Shown piece by piece: positions 1 to 6,317 of a DNA stretch of 11,970 nt. The notes under the pieces were generated by a model that saw only the letters and a list, made by a program, of their open reading frames with translations, was not told where the DNA came from and did no database searches. Numbering within the stretch: the first letter of the stretch is position 1; the number at the start of each line of letters is the position of its first letter. The DNA is taken from assembly GCA_002393705.1 (NCBI GenBank), contig DGTH01000190.1, positions 1 to 11,970 of the forward strand, read 5' to 3'. The translations under genes were made by a program, and so were the position numbers. The DNA is from Prevotella sp. UBA4341 (GTDB lineage Bacteria > Bacteroidota > Bacteroidia > Bacteroidales > Bacteroidaceae).

Positions 1-327
1 ACACAGATGATTGGCATCCTCAAGGCCTTGGGCGCCCGCAACGCTACCATCCGCCATACCTTCCTCTGGTTTGCCACCTTCATCATCGGTCAGGGCCTGC
101 TCTGGGGCAACCTGGTCGGAGTGGGCGTCGTACTGCTTCAGCAGCACTTCGGGTTCATTACGCTCGACCCCGCCACCTACTACGTACGCGAGGCTCCCAT
201 GGAACTCAACATACCCCTCGTTCTGGCCCTTAACGTAGCCACGCTTCTGGTCAGCGTCATCGTGCTCATAGCCCCCAGCTACCTCATTTCTTTTATCCAT
301 CCGGCTAAATCTATGCGCTACGAGTAA
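1..327 (+). CDS. ABC transporter permease, FtsX/LolC-E type, C-terminal fragment
   Basis: The reading frame is open from base 1, so the gene starts before the window and only its last 108 residues are visible. The visible start reads TQMIGILKALGA, which matches the conserved stretch before the second transmembrane helix of FtsX-domain permeases (consensus like K..IGILKALG). Two hydrophobic segments follow, one around visible residues 20-48 and one around 75-100, separated by a polar loop with DPATYYV. The protein ends PAKSMRYE, typical of LolC/LolE-like proteins (P-A..lRYE). Such permeases sit in the inner membrane and, with an MlaB/LolD-type ATPase, move lipoproteins or lipids or act on the cell wall. 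The substrate cannot be told from this fragment. There is no clear terminator after the stop; the next promoter starts within 20 bases. Confidence 0.85.
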   Translation, partial: TQMIGILKALGARNATIRHTFLWFATFIIGQGLLWGNLVGVGVVLLQQHFGFITLDPATYYVREAPMELNIPLVLALNVATLLVSVIVLIAPSYLISFIHPAKSMRYE

Positions 328-330
328 AAT

Positions 331-400
331 ATTGCACAAAAAATTTGGAAATGTGCAAAGAACATATTACCTTTGCACAAAATTTTCGAAATTGTGCAAT
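331..400 (+). promoter_or_regulatory. Array of four TTGCACA half-sites over the ligase promoter (putative operator)
   Basis: Four copies of one 7-mer alternate in orientation: TTGCACA at 332-338, TGTGCAA at 352-358, TTGCACA at 373-379 and TGTGCAA at 393-399. The start-to-start distances are 20, 21 and 20 bases, about two helical turns each, so all four lie on one face of the helix. Sites 1+2 and 3+4 form two 27-bp palindromes offset by 41 bases. Sites 2+3 also pair, as TGTGCAAAG and CTTTGCACA. The first dyad covers the -33 box and the second covers the end of the -7 box, the probable start point and the start codon. This arrangement suits a dimeric repressor that blocks initiation. The regulator is not identified. 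Site 3 partly coincides with the -7 box, whose TTTGCA bases are common in Bacteroidota promoters. Confidence 0.6.
344..375 (+). promoter_or_regulatory. Bacteroidota-type promoter of the acyl-CoA ligase pair
   Basis: TTTG at 344-347 is the -33 box and TACCTTTG at 368-375 is an exact TAnnTTTG -7 box, with a 20-base spacer. Transcription would begin near 380-383, giving a leader of under 20 bases before the ATG at 399. No Shine-Dalgarno sequence is seen in it. The position of the promoter rules out the upstream in-frame ATG at 345. Confidence 0.75.
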
Positions 401-2057
401 GACAACTATTGGTAGTTTCAATTCATATATAGAACGCAGCGTCACCGAGAACTGGAATCTGGACGCCCTAACTGACTACAAAGGCGCCACCCTACAGTAC
501 CACGACGTAGCACGCAAGATTGAGAAAGTTCACATTCTGCTGGAGAACAGCGGCGTGAAGAAAGGTGACAAGATAGCCATGTGCGGACGCAACTCTGCCC
601 ACTGGGCCGTCACCTTCCTGGCCACGCTGACCTACGGTGCCGTGGCGGTGCCCATTCTCCACGAGTTCAACGCCGAGCAGATTCACAACATCGTCAACCA
701 CTCTGAGGCCAAGCTTCTCTTTGTGGGCGACGTGGTGGCCACGCAAATCAACGCCGACGCCATGCCTGACATTGAGGGCATCGTCTATATGCCCGACTTC
801 TCCGTCTCGCTCTCACGCTCCGAACGTCTCACGTATGCGCGCGAACATTTAAATGAATTGTTCGGACTAAAATACCCCAAGGCCTTTCTTAAGGAGCATG
901 TCAACTGGCACAAGGACCAGCCAGAAGAGCTGGCCCTCATCAACTACACCAGCGGAACCACCGGTTTCTCCAAGGGTGTCATGCTGCCCTACCGGGCACT
1001 CTGGGGCAACCTTGACTTCTGCTTCTCCCACCTGGGCGTTCACCTGGGGAAGAACTGCGACACACTGAGCATCCTGCCCATGGCCCACATGTACGGCATG
1101 GCCATTGAGTTTCTCTTCCCCTTCTGCTTCGGAAGCCATTTGTACTTCCTCAACCGCCTGCCCTCACCTGCCATTATAGCCCAAGCCTTCAGCGACGTCA
1201 AGCCCGCCGTGGTCATTGCCGTGCCGCTCATCATCGAGAAGATTATCCGCAAGCGCGTCTTTCCCCAGACCCAAAGCAACGTTATCAAACTGCTGCTGCA
1301 GATGCCCGTGGTAAGCCGGAAGGTCAAGGAGCGCATCTGTCAGGAGGTCTATAAGGCCATGGGTGGCAACGCCTACGAGGTCGTCGTGGGCGGAGCAGCC
1401 CTCAATCAGGAGGTGGAGCAGTTCCTCTACAACATCAACTTCCCCATCACCGTGGGTTACGGCACCACCGAGTGTGCACCGCTCATTACCTTCAGCGACT
1501 GGCACGACTTCCAGCCCGGCTCCTGCGGCACTGCCGTCGCCCACATGGAGGTCAAGATTCTGAGCCGCGACCCGCAGCACGTGCCCGGTGAAATCGTCAC
1601 CCGGGGCCTGAACGTCATGCTCGGCTACTACAAGAACGAGGAAGCCACACGCCAGGTGCTCGACCCTGACGGCTGGTACCACACGGGCGACCTCGGCACC
1701 ATGAGTGCCGACGGCCACGTCTTCATTCGCGGACGCATCAAGAACATGCTGCTCAGTGCCAACGGCCAGAACGTCTATCCCGAGGAGATAGAGGACAAGC
1801 TCAACTCCATGGCCATGGTCAGCGAGAGCATCGTCATACAGAAGGACGACAAGTTCGTCGCACTGGTACACCCTGACTACGACGAGGCCAAGAACATGGG
1901 CTTCACCGACCAAGACCTCGAACACATCATGGAGCAGAACCGCCAAGAGCTCAACAAGCAGCTGCCCGCCTACAGCCATGTGGCAGCCATTAGGCTGCAT
2001 AAGGAGGAATTTGCGAAGACTCCGAAGAAGAGCATCAAGCGATACTTATATAACTGA
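399..2057 (+). CDS. Long-chain acyl-CoA ligase (AMP-forming), first tandem copy
   Basis: Member of the adenylate-forming (ANL) superfamily, 552 residues. It should activate a carboxylic acid, probably a fatty acid, to an acyl-adenylate and then to the CoA thioester in the cytoplasm. The core motifs are present: phosphate loop YTSGTTGFSKG at residues 183-193, the YGTTE motif at 354-358, WYHTGDLG at 426-433 with the ribose-binding Asp431, and the hinge region GRIKNMLLSANGQNVYPEE at 445-463. The C-terminal TPKKSIKRYLY (541-551) carries the expected catalytic lysine, probably Lys544. The start at 399 is chosen over the ATG at 345 because 345 lies inside the promoter, and because from 399 the protein aligns with its neighbour from the first residues (both have LTDYKGATLQYHDVARKIEK at 24-43). 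The chain length of the substrate is not visible in the sequence. The downstream copy is probably co-transcribed. Confidence 0.9.
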   Translation: MTTIGSFNSYIERSVTENWNLDALTDYKGATLQYHDVARKIEKVHILLENSGVKKGDKIAMCGRNSAHWAVTFLATLTYGAVAVPILHEFNAEQIHNIVNHSEAKLLFVGDVVATQINADAMPDIEGIVYMPDFSVSLSRSERLTYAREHLNELFGLKYPKAFLKEHVNWHKDQPEELALINYTSGTTGFSKGVMLPYRALWGNLDFCFSHLGVHLGKNCDTLSILPMAHMYGMAIEFLFPFCFGSHLYFLNRLPSPAIIAQAFSDVKPAVVIAVPLIIEKIIRKRVFPQTQSNVIKLLLQMPVVSRKVKERICQEVYKAMGGNAYEVVVGGAALNQEVEQFLYNINFPITVGYGTTECAPLITFSDWHDFQPGSCGTAVAHMEVKILSRDPQHVPGEIVTRGLNVMLGYYKNEEATRQVLDPDGWYHTGDLGTMSADGHVFIRGRIKNMLLSANGQNVYPEEIEDKLNSMAMVSESIVIQKDDKFVALVHPDYDEAKNMGFTDQDLEHIMEQNRQELNKQLPAYSHVAAIRLHKEEFAKTPKKSIKRYLYN

Positions 2058-2102
2058 CCAGTGATATACAGCTAAAAACGTAAATAAAACAAATCAAAGT
2101 AT

Positions 2103-3764
2103 ATGCAACAAATACCCAATTTCAACGCACTCATTCAGCAGAGCATCATCGACCATTGGGACATGGACGCCCTGACTGACTATAAAGGAGCTACCCTGCA
2201 GTACCACGACGTGGCACGCAAGATAGAAAAGCTCCACATCCTCTTCGAGAACAGCGGCGTCCAGAAGGGCGACAAGATAGCCCTCTGCGGCCGCAACTCC
2301 TCGCAGTGGGCAGTGGCCTTCCTCGCCACGCTGACCTATGGAGCCGTAGCCGTGCCCATCCTGCACGAGTTCAACGCCGAGCAGATTCACAACATCGTTA
2401 ACCACTCAGAGGCCAAGCTCCTCTTCGTAGGCGACCACGTAGTCACCGTCATCAACCCCGACGAGATGCCCCATCTCGAAGGCATCATCAACAACCCCGA
2501 CTACTCACTCTTCGTCTCGCGCTCCGAGAAACTCACCTACGCCCGCGAGCACCTCAACGAGCTCTACGGAAAGAAGTTTCCCAAGTACTTCCGGAAGGAG
2601 CACGTCAACTACGACACGACCCAGTCGCCCGACGACCTGGCACTCATCAACTACACCAGCGGAACCACCGGTTTCTCCAAGGGTGTCATGGTGCCCTTCC
2701 GCGCCCTCTGGTCTAACTACGACTTCGCCATCTACGTACTGGGCAAGAAAATCAAGCCCGGCGACCGCGTCATCAGCATCCTGCCCATGGCCCACATGTA
2801 CGGCATGGCCTTCGAGTTCATCTTCGAGTTCCTCTACGGCTGCCACGTCTATTACCTGAGCCGCATACCCTCGCCGGCCATCATAGCCGAAGCCTTCGCC
2901 AACATCAAGCCCATCATCATCATCGCCGTGCCGCTGGTCATCGAGAAGATTATCCGCAAGAAGGTATTCCCCAAGATACAAAACAACCGCATGCGCCTGC
3001 TGCTGCAGATGCCCGTCATCAACATCAAGGTACACGAGAAAATCTGCGAACAAGTCGTCAAGGCCTTCGGCGGACGCTTCTACGAGGTCATCATCGGCGG
3101 AGCAGCCTTCAACCAGGAGGTAGAGCAGTTCCTGCACCGCATCAACTTCCCCTACACCGTAGGCTACGGCGCCACCGAGTGCGCCCCCATCATCTGCTAC
3201 AGCGACTGGCACACCTTCGCCCCTGGCTCCTGCGGACGCGCAGCCCTGCACATGGAGGTCAAGATAGACTCCCCCAACCCGAAGCTCGTACCCGGCGAGA
3301 TTCTTACGCGCGGACTCAACGTCATGCTCGGCTACTACAAGAACGAGGAAGCCACCCGGCAGGCTCTCGACGCTGACGGCTGGTACCACACGGGCGACCT
3401 CGGCACTATGGATGAACACGGCAACGTCTTCATCAAGGGCCGCTCCAAGAACATGCTCCTGGGCTCCAACGGACAGAACATCTACCCCGAAGAGATAGAG
3501 GACAAGGTCAACTCCATGGCCCTCGTCGTAGAGAGCGTCGTTGTACAGCGAGGCGAAAAACTCGTCGCACTGGTCTATCCCGACTACGACGAAGCCAAGA
3601 AGATGGGCTTCACCCGTCAGGAAATCTGCGACGTCATGGAGCAGAACCGCACCCAGCTTAACCTCGTCCTCCCCGCCTACGCCAAACTCACCGACATCGA
3701 AATCCAAACCGAAGAGTTTGAAAAGACGCCCAAGAAGAGCATCAAGCGGTATCTTTATAAATAA
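2103..3764 (+). CDS. Long-chain acyl-CoA ligase (AMP-forming), second tandem copy
   Basis: Paralogue of the preceding gene, 553 residues, colinear with it apart from a single-residue insertion before the phosphate loop. All catalytic motifs are kept: YTSGTTGFSKG at 184-194, YGATE at 355-359 (Ala instead of Thr in the middle), WYHTGDLG at 427-434, GRSKNMLLGSNGQNIYPEE at 446-464 and the TPKKSIKRYLY tail with probable catalytic Lys545. Only 45 bases separate it from the first copy, and no TAnnTTTG promoter is seen there, so the two are probably one transcript. Differences cluster around residues 120-180 and 205-330, the part that shapes the acyl pocket in this family, which would allow a different substrate range. 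The two copies share DNA stretches of up to 48 identical bases, which points to recent duplication or gene conversion. Confidence 0.9.
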   Translation: MQQIPNFNALIQQSIIDHWDMDALTDYKGATLQYHDVARKIEKLHILFENSGVQKGDKIALCGRNSSQWAVAFLATLTYGAVAVPILHEFNAEQIHNIVNHSEAKLLFVGDHVVTVINPDEMPHLEGIINNPDYSLFVSRSEKLTYAREHLNELYGKKFPKYFRKEHVNYDTTQSPDDLALINYTSGTTGFSKGVMVPFRALWSNYDFAIYVLGKKIKPGDRVISILPMAHMYGMAFEFIFEFLYGCHVYYLSRIPSPAIIAEAFANIKPIIIIAVPLVIEKIIRKKVFPKIQNNRMRLLLQMPVINIKVHEKICEQVVKAFGGRFYEVIIGGAAFNQEVEQFLHRINFPYTVGYGATECAPIICYSDWHTFAPGSCGRAALHMEVKIDSPNPKLVPGEILTRGLNVMLGYYKNEEATRQALDADGWYHTGDLGTMDEHGNVFIKGRSKNMLLGSNGQNIYPEEIEDKVNSMALVVESVVVQRGEKLVALVYPDYDEAKKMGFTRQEICDVMEQNRTQLNLVLPAYAKLTDIEIQTEEFEKTPKKSIKRYLYK

Positions 3765-3813
3765 GTAGAGCAATGAGGGTTGAACGTTGAGTGTTCAACC
3801 CTCAATGCTCTAC
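3765..3813 (+). repeat. Long hairpin directly after the second ligase stop codon
   Basis: The bases 3765-3785 and 3793-3813 form a 21-bp stem with one mismatch (A3773 against A3805) and a 7-base loop, GTTGAGT. The stem starts at the first base after the TAA. No T-tract follows, so it is not a classical intrinsic terminator. It could stabilise the 3' end of the ligase mRNA, act as a weak terminator, or be a dispersed palindromic repeat. Related GTTGA/TCAAC words recur in the loop and in CGCTCAACCCC at about 3821-3831. Confidence 0.6.
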
Positions 3814-3908
3814 GCCCGACGCTCAACCCCACGAAGCTCAGTCTGTCTTGATTTATGTCAATTAAGTAACAAAAAGTAATCGTTTGCGTGAAAAAAGTTG
3901 ACAAAATG

Positions 3909-3939
3909 TTTGCTATTTTGCGTTTTTGCTTTAACTTTG
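3909..3939 (+). promoter_or_regulatory. Bacteroidota-type promoter of gdhA
   Basis: TTTG at 3909-3912 is a -33 box and TAACTTTG at 3932-3939 is an exact TAnnTTTG -7 box, with a 19-base spacer. Transcription would begin near 3945, leaving a leader of about 60 bases. An A-rich ribosome-binding site, AAAAAGG at 3993-3999, lies 9 bases before the ATG. The rest of the gap (3814-3908) shows no gene. Confidence 0.7.
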
Positions 3940-4008
3940 CAAACCGTAAGAACGTTACAACACAAAAAAGCAATATAATAACAAACAACTTTAAAAAGGT
4001 AAAAGATT

Positions 4009-5346
4009 ATGAATGCAGCAAAAATTGTTGAAGAACTGAAACAGCGTTTCCCCAACGAGCCGGAGTACATCCAGGCCGTCAGCCAAGTGCTGCCCACCAT
4101 TGAGGAAGAGTACAACAAGCACCCTGAGTTTGAGAAGGCCAACCTCATTGAGCGCCTTTGCATACCCGATCGAGTCTTCGAGTTCCGCATTACGTGGGTC
4201 GATGACCAGGGCAAGGTACAGACCAACATGGGCTATCGTATCCAGCACAACAATGCCATTGGCCCGTACAAGGGCGGACTGCGCTACCACAAGTCGGTGA
4301 ACCTCGGCATTCTGAAGTTCCTCGCATTTGAGCAGACATTCAAGAACTCCCTCACCACGCTGCCCATGGGCGGTGCCAAGGGCGGCAGCGACTTCTCGCC
4401 CCGTGGCAAGAGCGACGCAGAGGTTATGCGCTTCTGTCAGGCCTTCATGAACGAGCTCTACCGCGTCATTGGTCCCGACGAGGACGTGCCCGCAGGCGAC
4501 ATCGGCGTAGGCGGACGCGAGGTGGGCTACCTCTTCGGCCAGTACAAGAAGCTCACCCACCAGTTCCAGGGCGTCTTGACCGGCAAGGGCATCCCCTTCG
4601 GCGGCTCACTCATTCGTCCTGAGGCCACCGGCTACGGCTGCGTCTATTTCCTCACCTCCATGCTCGCCACTCGCGGCATCGACATCAAGGGTAAGAAGGT
4701 CCTCATTTCCGGTGCCGGCAACGTAGCACAGTATGCTACCGAGAAGTGCATCCAGCTCGGTGCCATCCCCTTGACACTCTCCGACTCCGACGGTTACATC
4801 TACGACCCCGACGGCATCGATGCCGAAAAGCTCGAGTACGTCAAGGAGCTGAAGAACATTGAGCGCGGCCGCATCAGAGAGTACGTCGAGGAATACCCCA
4901 ACGCCGTCTATCATGCAGGCGAGCGTCCCTGGCACGAGAAGGCAGACATCGCACTGCCCTGCGCTACGCAGAACGAGATAAACGGCGAAGAAGCCCAAGC
5001 CCTCATTGACAATGGCGTATTCGCAGTAGCAGAAGGTGCCAACATGCCCTCACTGCCCGAGGCCATCAAGATTTTCCAGGATGCAAAGATTCTCTATGCT
5101 CCCGGTAAGGCCTCTAACGCCGGCGGTGTGTCGGTCAGCGGTCTCGAAATGTCGCAGAACTCCGAGCGTCTCTCTTGGACGGCCAAGGAAGTTGACGACT
5201 ACCTGAAGCGCATCATGAACGACATCCACGAGAACTGCGTCAAGTACGGCACGCAGCCCGACGGCTACATTAACTACGTCAAGGGTGCCAACGTGGCCGG
5301 CTTCATGAAGGTTGCTTCTGCCATGATGTCGCAGGGCATTGTGTAA
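4009..5346 (+). CDS. gdhA: Glutamate dehydrogenase, hexameric class, probably NADP-dependent
   Basis: Catalyses reversible reductive amination of 2-oxoglutarate with ammonium to glutamate, the main ammonium-assimilation route in many gut Bacteroidota. At 445 residues it has the standard length for the roughly 50-kDa hexameric enzymes. Substrate-site residues are visible in YKGGLRYH (Lys88, 87-94), FKNSLTTLPMGGAKGG (Lys112 and catalytic Lys124, 111-126) and VPAGDIGVGGREVG (catalytic Asp164, 160-173). The Rossmann domain has SGAGNVAQYA at 234-243 (GxGxxA). The segment LSDSDGYIYD at 257-266 follows the second beta strand; Ser260 fits a 2'-phosphate contact, but Asp261 leaves coenzyme choice open, so NADP is favoured and not proven. 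It is transcribed alone from its own promoter and closed by an intrinsic terminator. Codon use is strongly C/G-ending, as expected for a highly expressed core gene. Confidence 0.96.
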   Translation: MNAAKIVEELKQRFPNEPEYIQAVSQVLPTIEEEYNKHPEFEKANLIERLCIPDRVFEFRITWVDDQGKVQTNMGYRIQHNNAIGPYKGGLRYHKSVNLGILKFLAFEQTFKNSLTTLPMGGAKGGSDFSPRGKSDAEVMRFCQAFMNELYRVIGPDEDVPAGDIGVGGREVGYLFGQYKKLTHQFQGVLTGKGIPFGGSLIRPEATGYGCVYFLTSMLATRGIDIKGKKVLISGAGNVAQYATEKCIQLGAIPLTLSDSDGYIYDPDGIDAEKLEYVKELKNIERGRIREYVEEYPNAVYHAGERPWHEKADIALPCATQNEINGEEAQALIDNGVFAVAEGANMPSLPEAIKIFQDAKILYAPGKASNAGGVSVSGLEMSQNSERLSWTAKEVDDYLKRIMNDIHENCVKYGTQPDGYINYVKGANVAGFMKVASAMMSQGIV

Positions 5347-5376
5347 GCTCGGCGGCAGTCCGTCAGGGCAACATCG

Positions 5377-5411
5377 AAAGCACCTGGAGTATTTGCTCCA
5401 GGTGCTTTTTT
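5377..5411 (+). terminator. Intrinsic terminator of gdhA
   Basis: The arms AAAGCACCTGGAG (5377-5389) and CTCCAGGTGCTTT (5396-5408) form a perfect 13-bp stem around a 6-base loop, followed by a run of six T (5406-5411). It lies 30 bases after the gdhA stop. It also sits at the end of the convergent vsr gene, whose stop codon uses the last T bases. On the opposite strand only three T follow the stem, so termination of the vsr transcript there is less certain. Confidence 0.92.
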
Positions 5412-6060
5412 AATCATCGTATGCTCTTTCCGCTGCCATCGGTATCTGGTCGTCCTCCTCACTGATTAGCTGATACCCCTTCTTCCCTCTTCCATCATCC
5501 ATCTTACTTCGAAGCGTGTGGTCTTGCAGCCATATATGGTTCAGAGTGAACGCTAAAGCGTCCAGCGTCTCCTCGCGCTTCGATGGTTTCAGTTCGCACT
5601 CCCACACTATGATGCAGTGCCACCCCATCTCAGCCAGCCGCCGCTGTTCCTCTCGGTCCCGCTCTTTGTTCCTGCGTATCTTCGCCACCCAAAAGTCCCT
5701 GTTCGTCTTCGGAATCTTGCAACACTCAGAATTTTCAATCGTAAATGGTAAATCGCCAAATGGTAAATGAACGTGGTGTCCATGCCAGAAGCACCCGTTC
5801 ACGAAAATACACGTCCTGTACTTCCTCAGCACCAAGTCCGGATGCCCTGGCAACCGCTTATGGTTCAGCCTGTACCGGAATCCCCTCCGCCACAGCCCTT
5901 TGCGCACAATCATCTCCGGCTTCGTGTCCTTCGACCGGATTGCCGCCATGTTGGCAGATCGTCGAGCCTGCTCACGCTCGGCAGGGCTGATGCAAGCATC
6001 GTCCAGCTCTCGCTTAATCGCAGCCTTCTTGTGCCGTTGATGTGGAGTGAGTTTATCCAT
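5410..6060 (-). CDS. vsr: Vsr-type DNA mismatch endonuclease with an internal insertion
   Basis: Very-short-patch-repair endonuclease fold, 216 residues (E. coli Vsr has 156). In E. coli this enzyme nicks DNA at T:G mismatches formed by deamination of 5-methylcytosine. Family motifs are clear: RSANMAAIRSKDTKPEMIVR (34-53, with Glu49), LPGHPDLV (70-77, catalytic Asp75), FVNGCFWHGHH (86-96), KIPKTNRDFW (115-124), KIRRNKERD (127-135) and VWECEL (152-157). By alignment with E. coli, His64 corresponds to Asn88, the zinc ligands Cys66 and His71 to Cys90 and His95, and Cys117 to Cys154. Cys73 aligns with Val97, and Cys113 or Cys114 may replace it. Between the HGHH motif and KIPKT there is a stretch of about 18 residues with LPF twice. 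The N-terminal 25 and C-terminal 35 residues lie outside the family core. It is last in the - strand operon, 27 bases after the winged-helix gene. No methyltransferase is in the window. Confidence 0.9.
   Translation of the reverse strand: MDKLTPHQRHKKAAIKRELDDACISPAEREQARRSANMAAIRSKDTKPEMIVRKGLWRRGFRYRLNHKRLPGHPDLVLRKYRTCIFVNGCFWHGHHVHLPFGDLPFTIENSECCKIPKTNRDFWVAKIRRNKERDREEQRRLAEMGWHCIIVWECELKPSKREETLDALAFTLNHIWLQDHTLRSKMDDGRGKKGYQLISEEDDQIPMAAERAYDD
5741..5769 (-). repeat. AT-rich direct repeat inside the vsr coding region
   Basis: AAATGGTAAAT (+ strand reading) occurs at 5743-5753 and again at 5758-5768, a 15-base offset that keeps the reading frame. It encodes the LPF..LPF peptide at residues 99-106 of the Vsr protein, between two conserved motifs. 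Its composition differs from the flanking coding sequence, so it looks like an inserted short repeat. Confidence 0.65.
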
Positions 6061-6087
6061 ATATATTTCGTTTCACGACTACAATAG

Positions 6088-6306
6088 TTACCCTCTTTTG
6101 CTGTAGGTCCTGTTCTTGTTGCCGCCATGGGCTTCCAGATAGCCAAACTCCGTCAGTTGGCGAAGGTAGCGTTTGGCTGTAGTTGCGGTAAATCCGAAGT
6201 GGTCCACGATGTTTTCAGTCGAGATTTCTTCTTTGTCGGCCACAAACTGCAAAATATCGACCATTTTCTCTGCCAAGGAAGGCTTTATCGACCATTTATC
6301 AACCAT
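6088..6306 (-). CDS. Small winged-helix DNA-binding protein
   Basis: A 72-residue protein made almost wholly of one winged helix-turn-helix: helix 1 about residues 10-24 (PSLAEKMVDILQFVA), helix 2 about 29-37, recognition helix TATTAKRYLRQL at 40-51, then a wing FGYLEAHGGNKNRTYS at 54-69. Similar domains occur at the C-terminus of Fic proteins and of AlbA/Schlafen-type ATP-binding regulators in Bacteroidota, so it may be a free-standing domain or what remains of a longer gene. I chose the ATG at 6304-6306, which lies 11 bases after the helicase stop and has CCGGAA just before it. An in-frame ATG at 6385-6387 would add 27 residues but needs a 70-base overlap with the helicase gene. The likely role is to bind DNA, as a regulator of the operon or a partner of its enzymes; the target is unknown. 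Confidence 0.7.
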   Translation of the reverse strand: MVDKWSIKPSLAEKMVDILQFVADKEEISTENIVDHFGFTATTAKRYLRQLTEFGYLEAHGGNKNRTYSKRG

Positions 6307-6317
6307 TTCCGGTAGCT

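Noticed and set aside
345..398. In-frame upstream ATG that would lengthen the first ligase by 18 residues
   Set aside because: It lies inside the -33 box of the promoter, and the extra residues have no counterpart in the tandem paralogue, which starts at the position matching 399.
2505..3773. Long open frame of 422 codons on the - strand opposite the second ligase, and 278 codons at 1164-2000 opposite the first
   Set aside because: These are antisense shadows caused by strong codon bias in the ligase genes. Their translations are Val/Leu/Asp/Gly-rich and show no domain.
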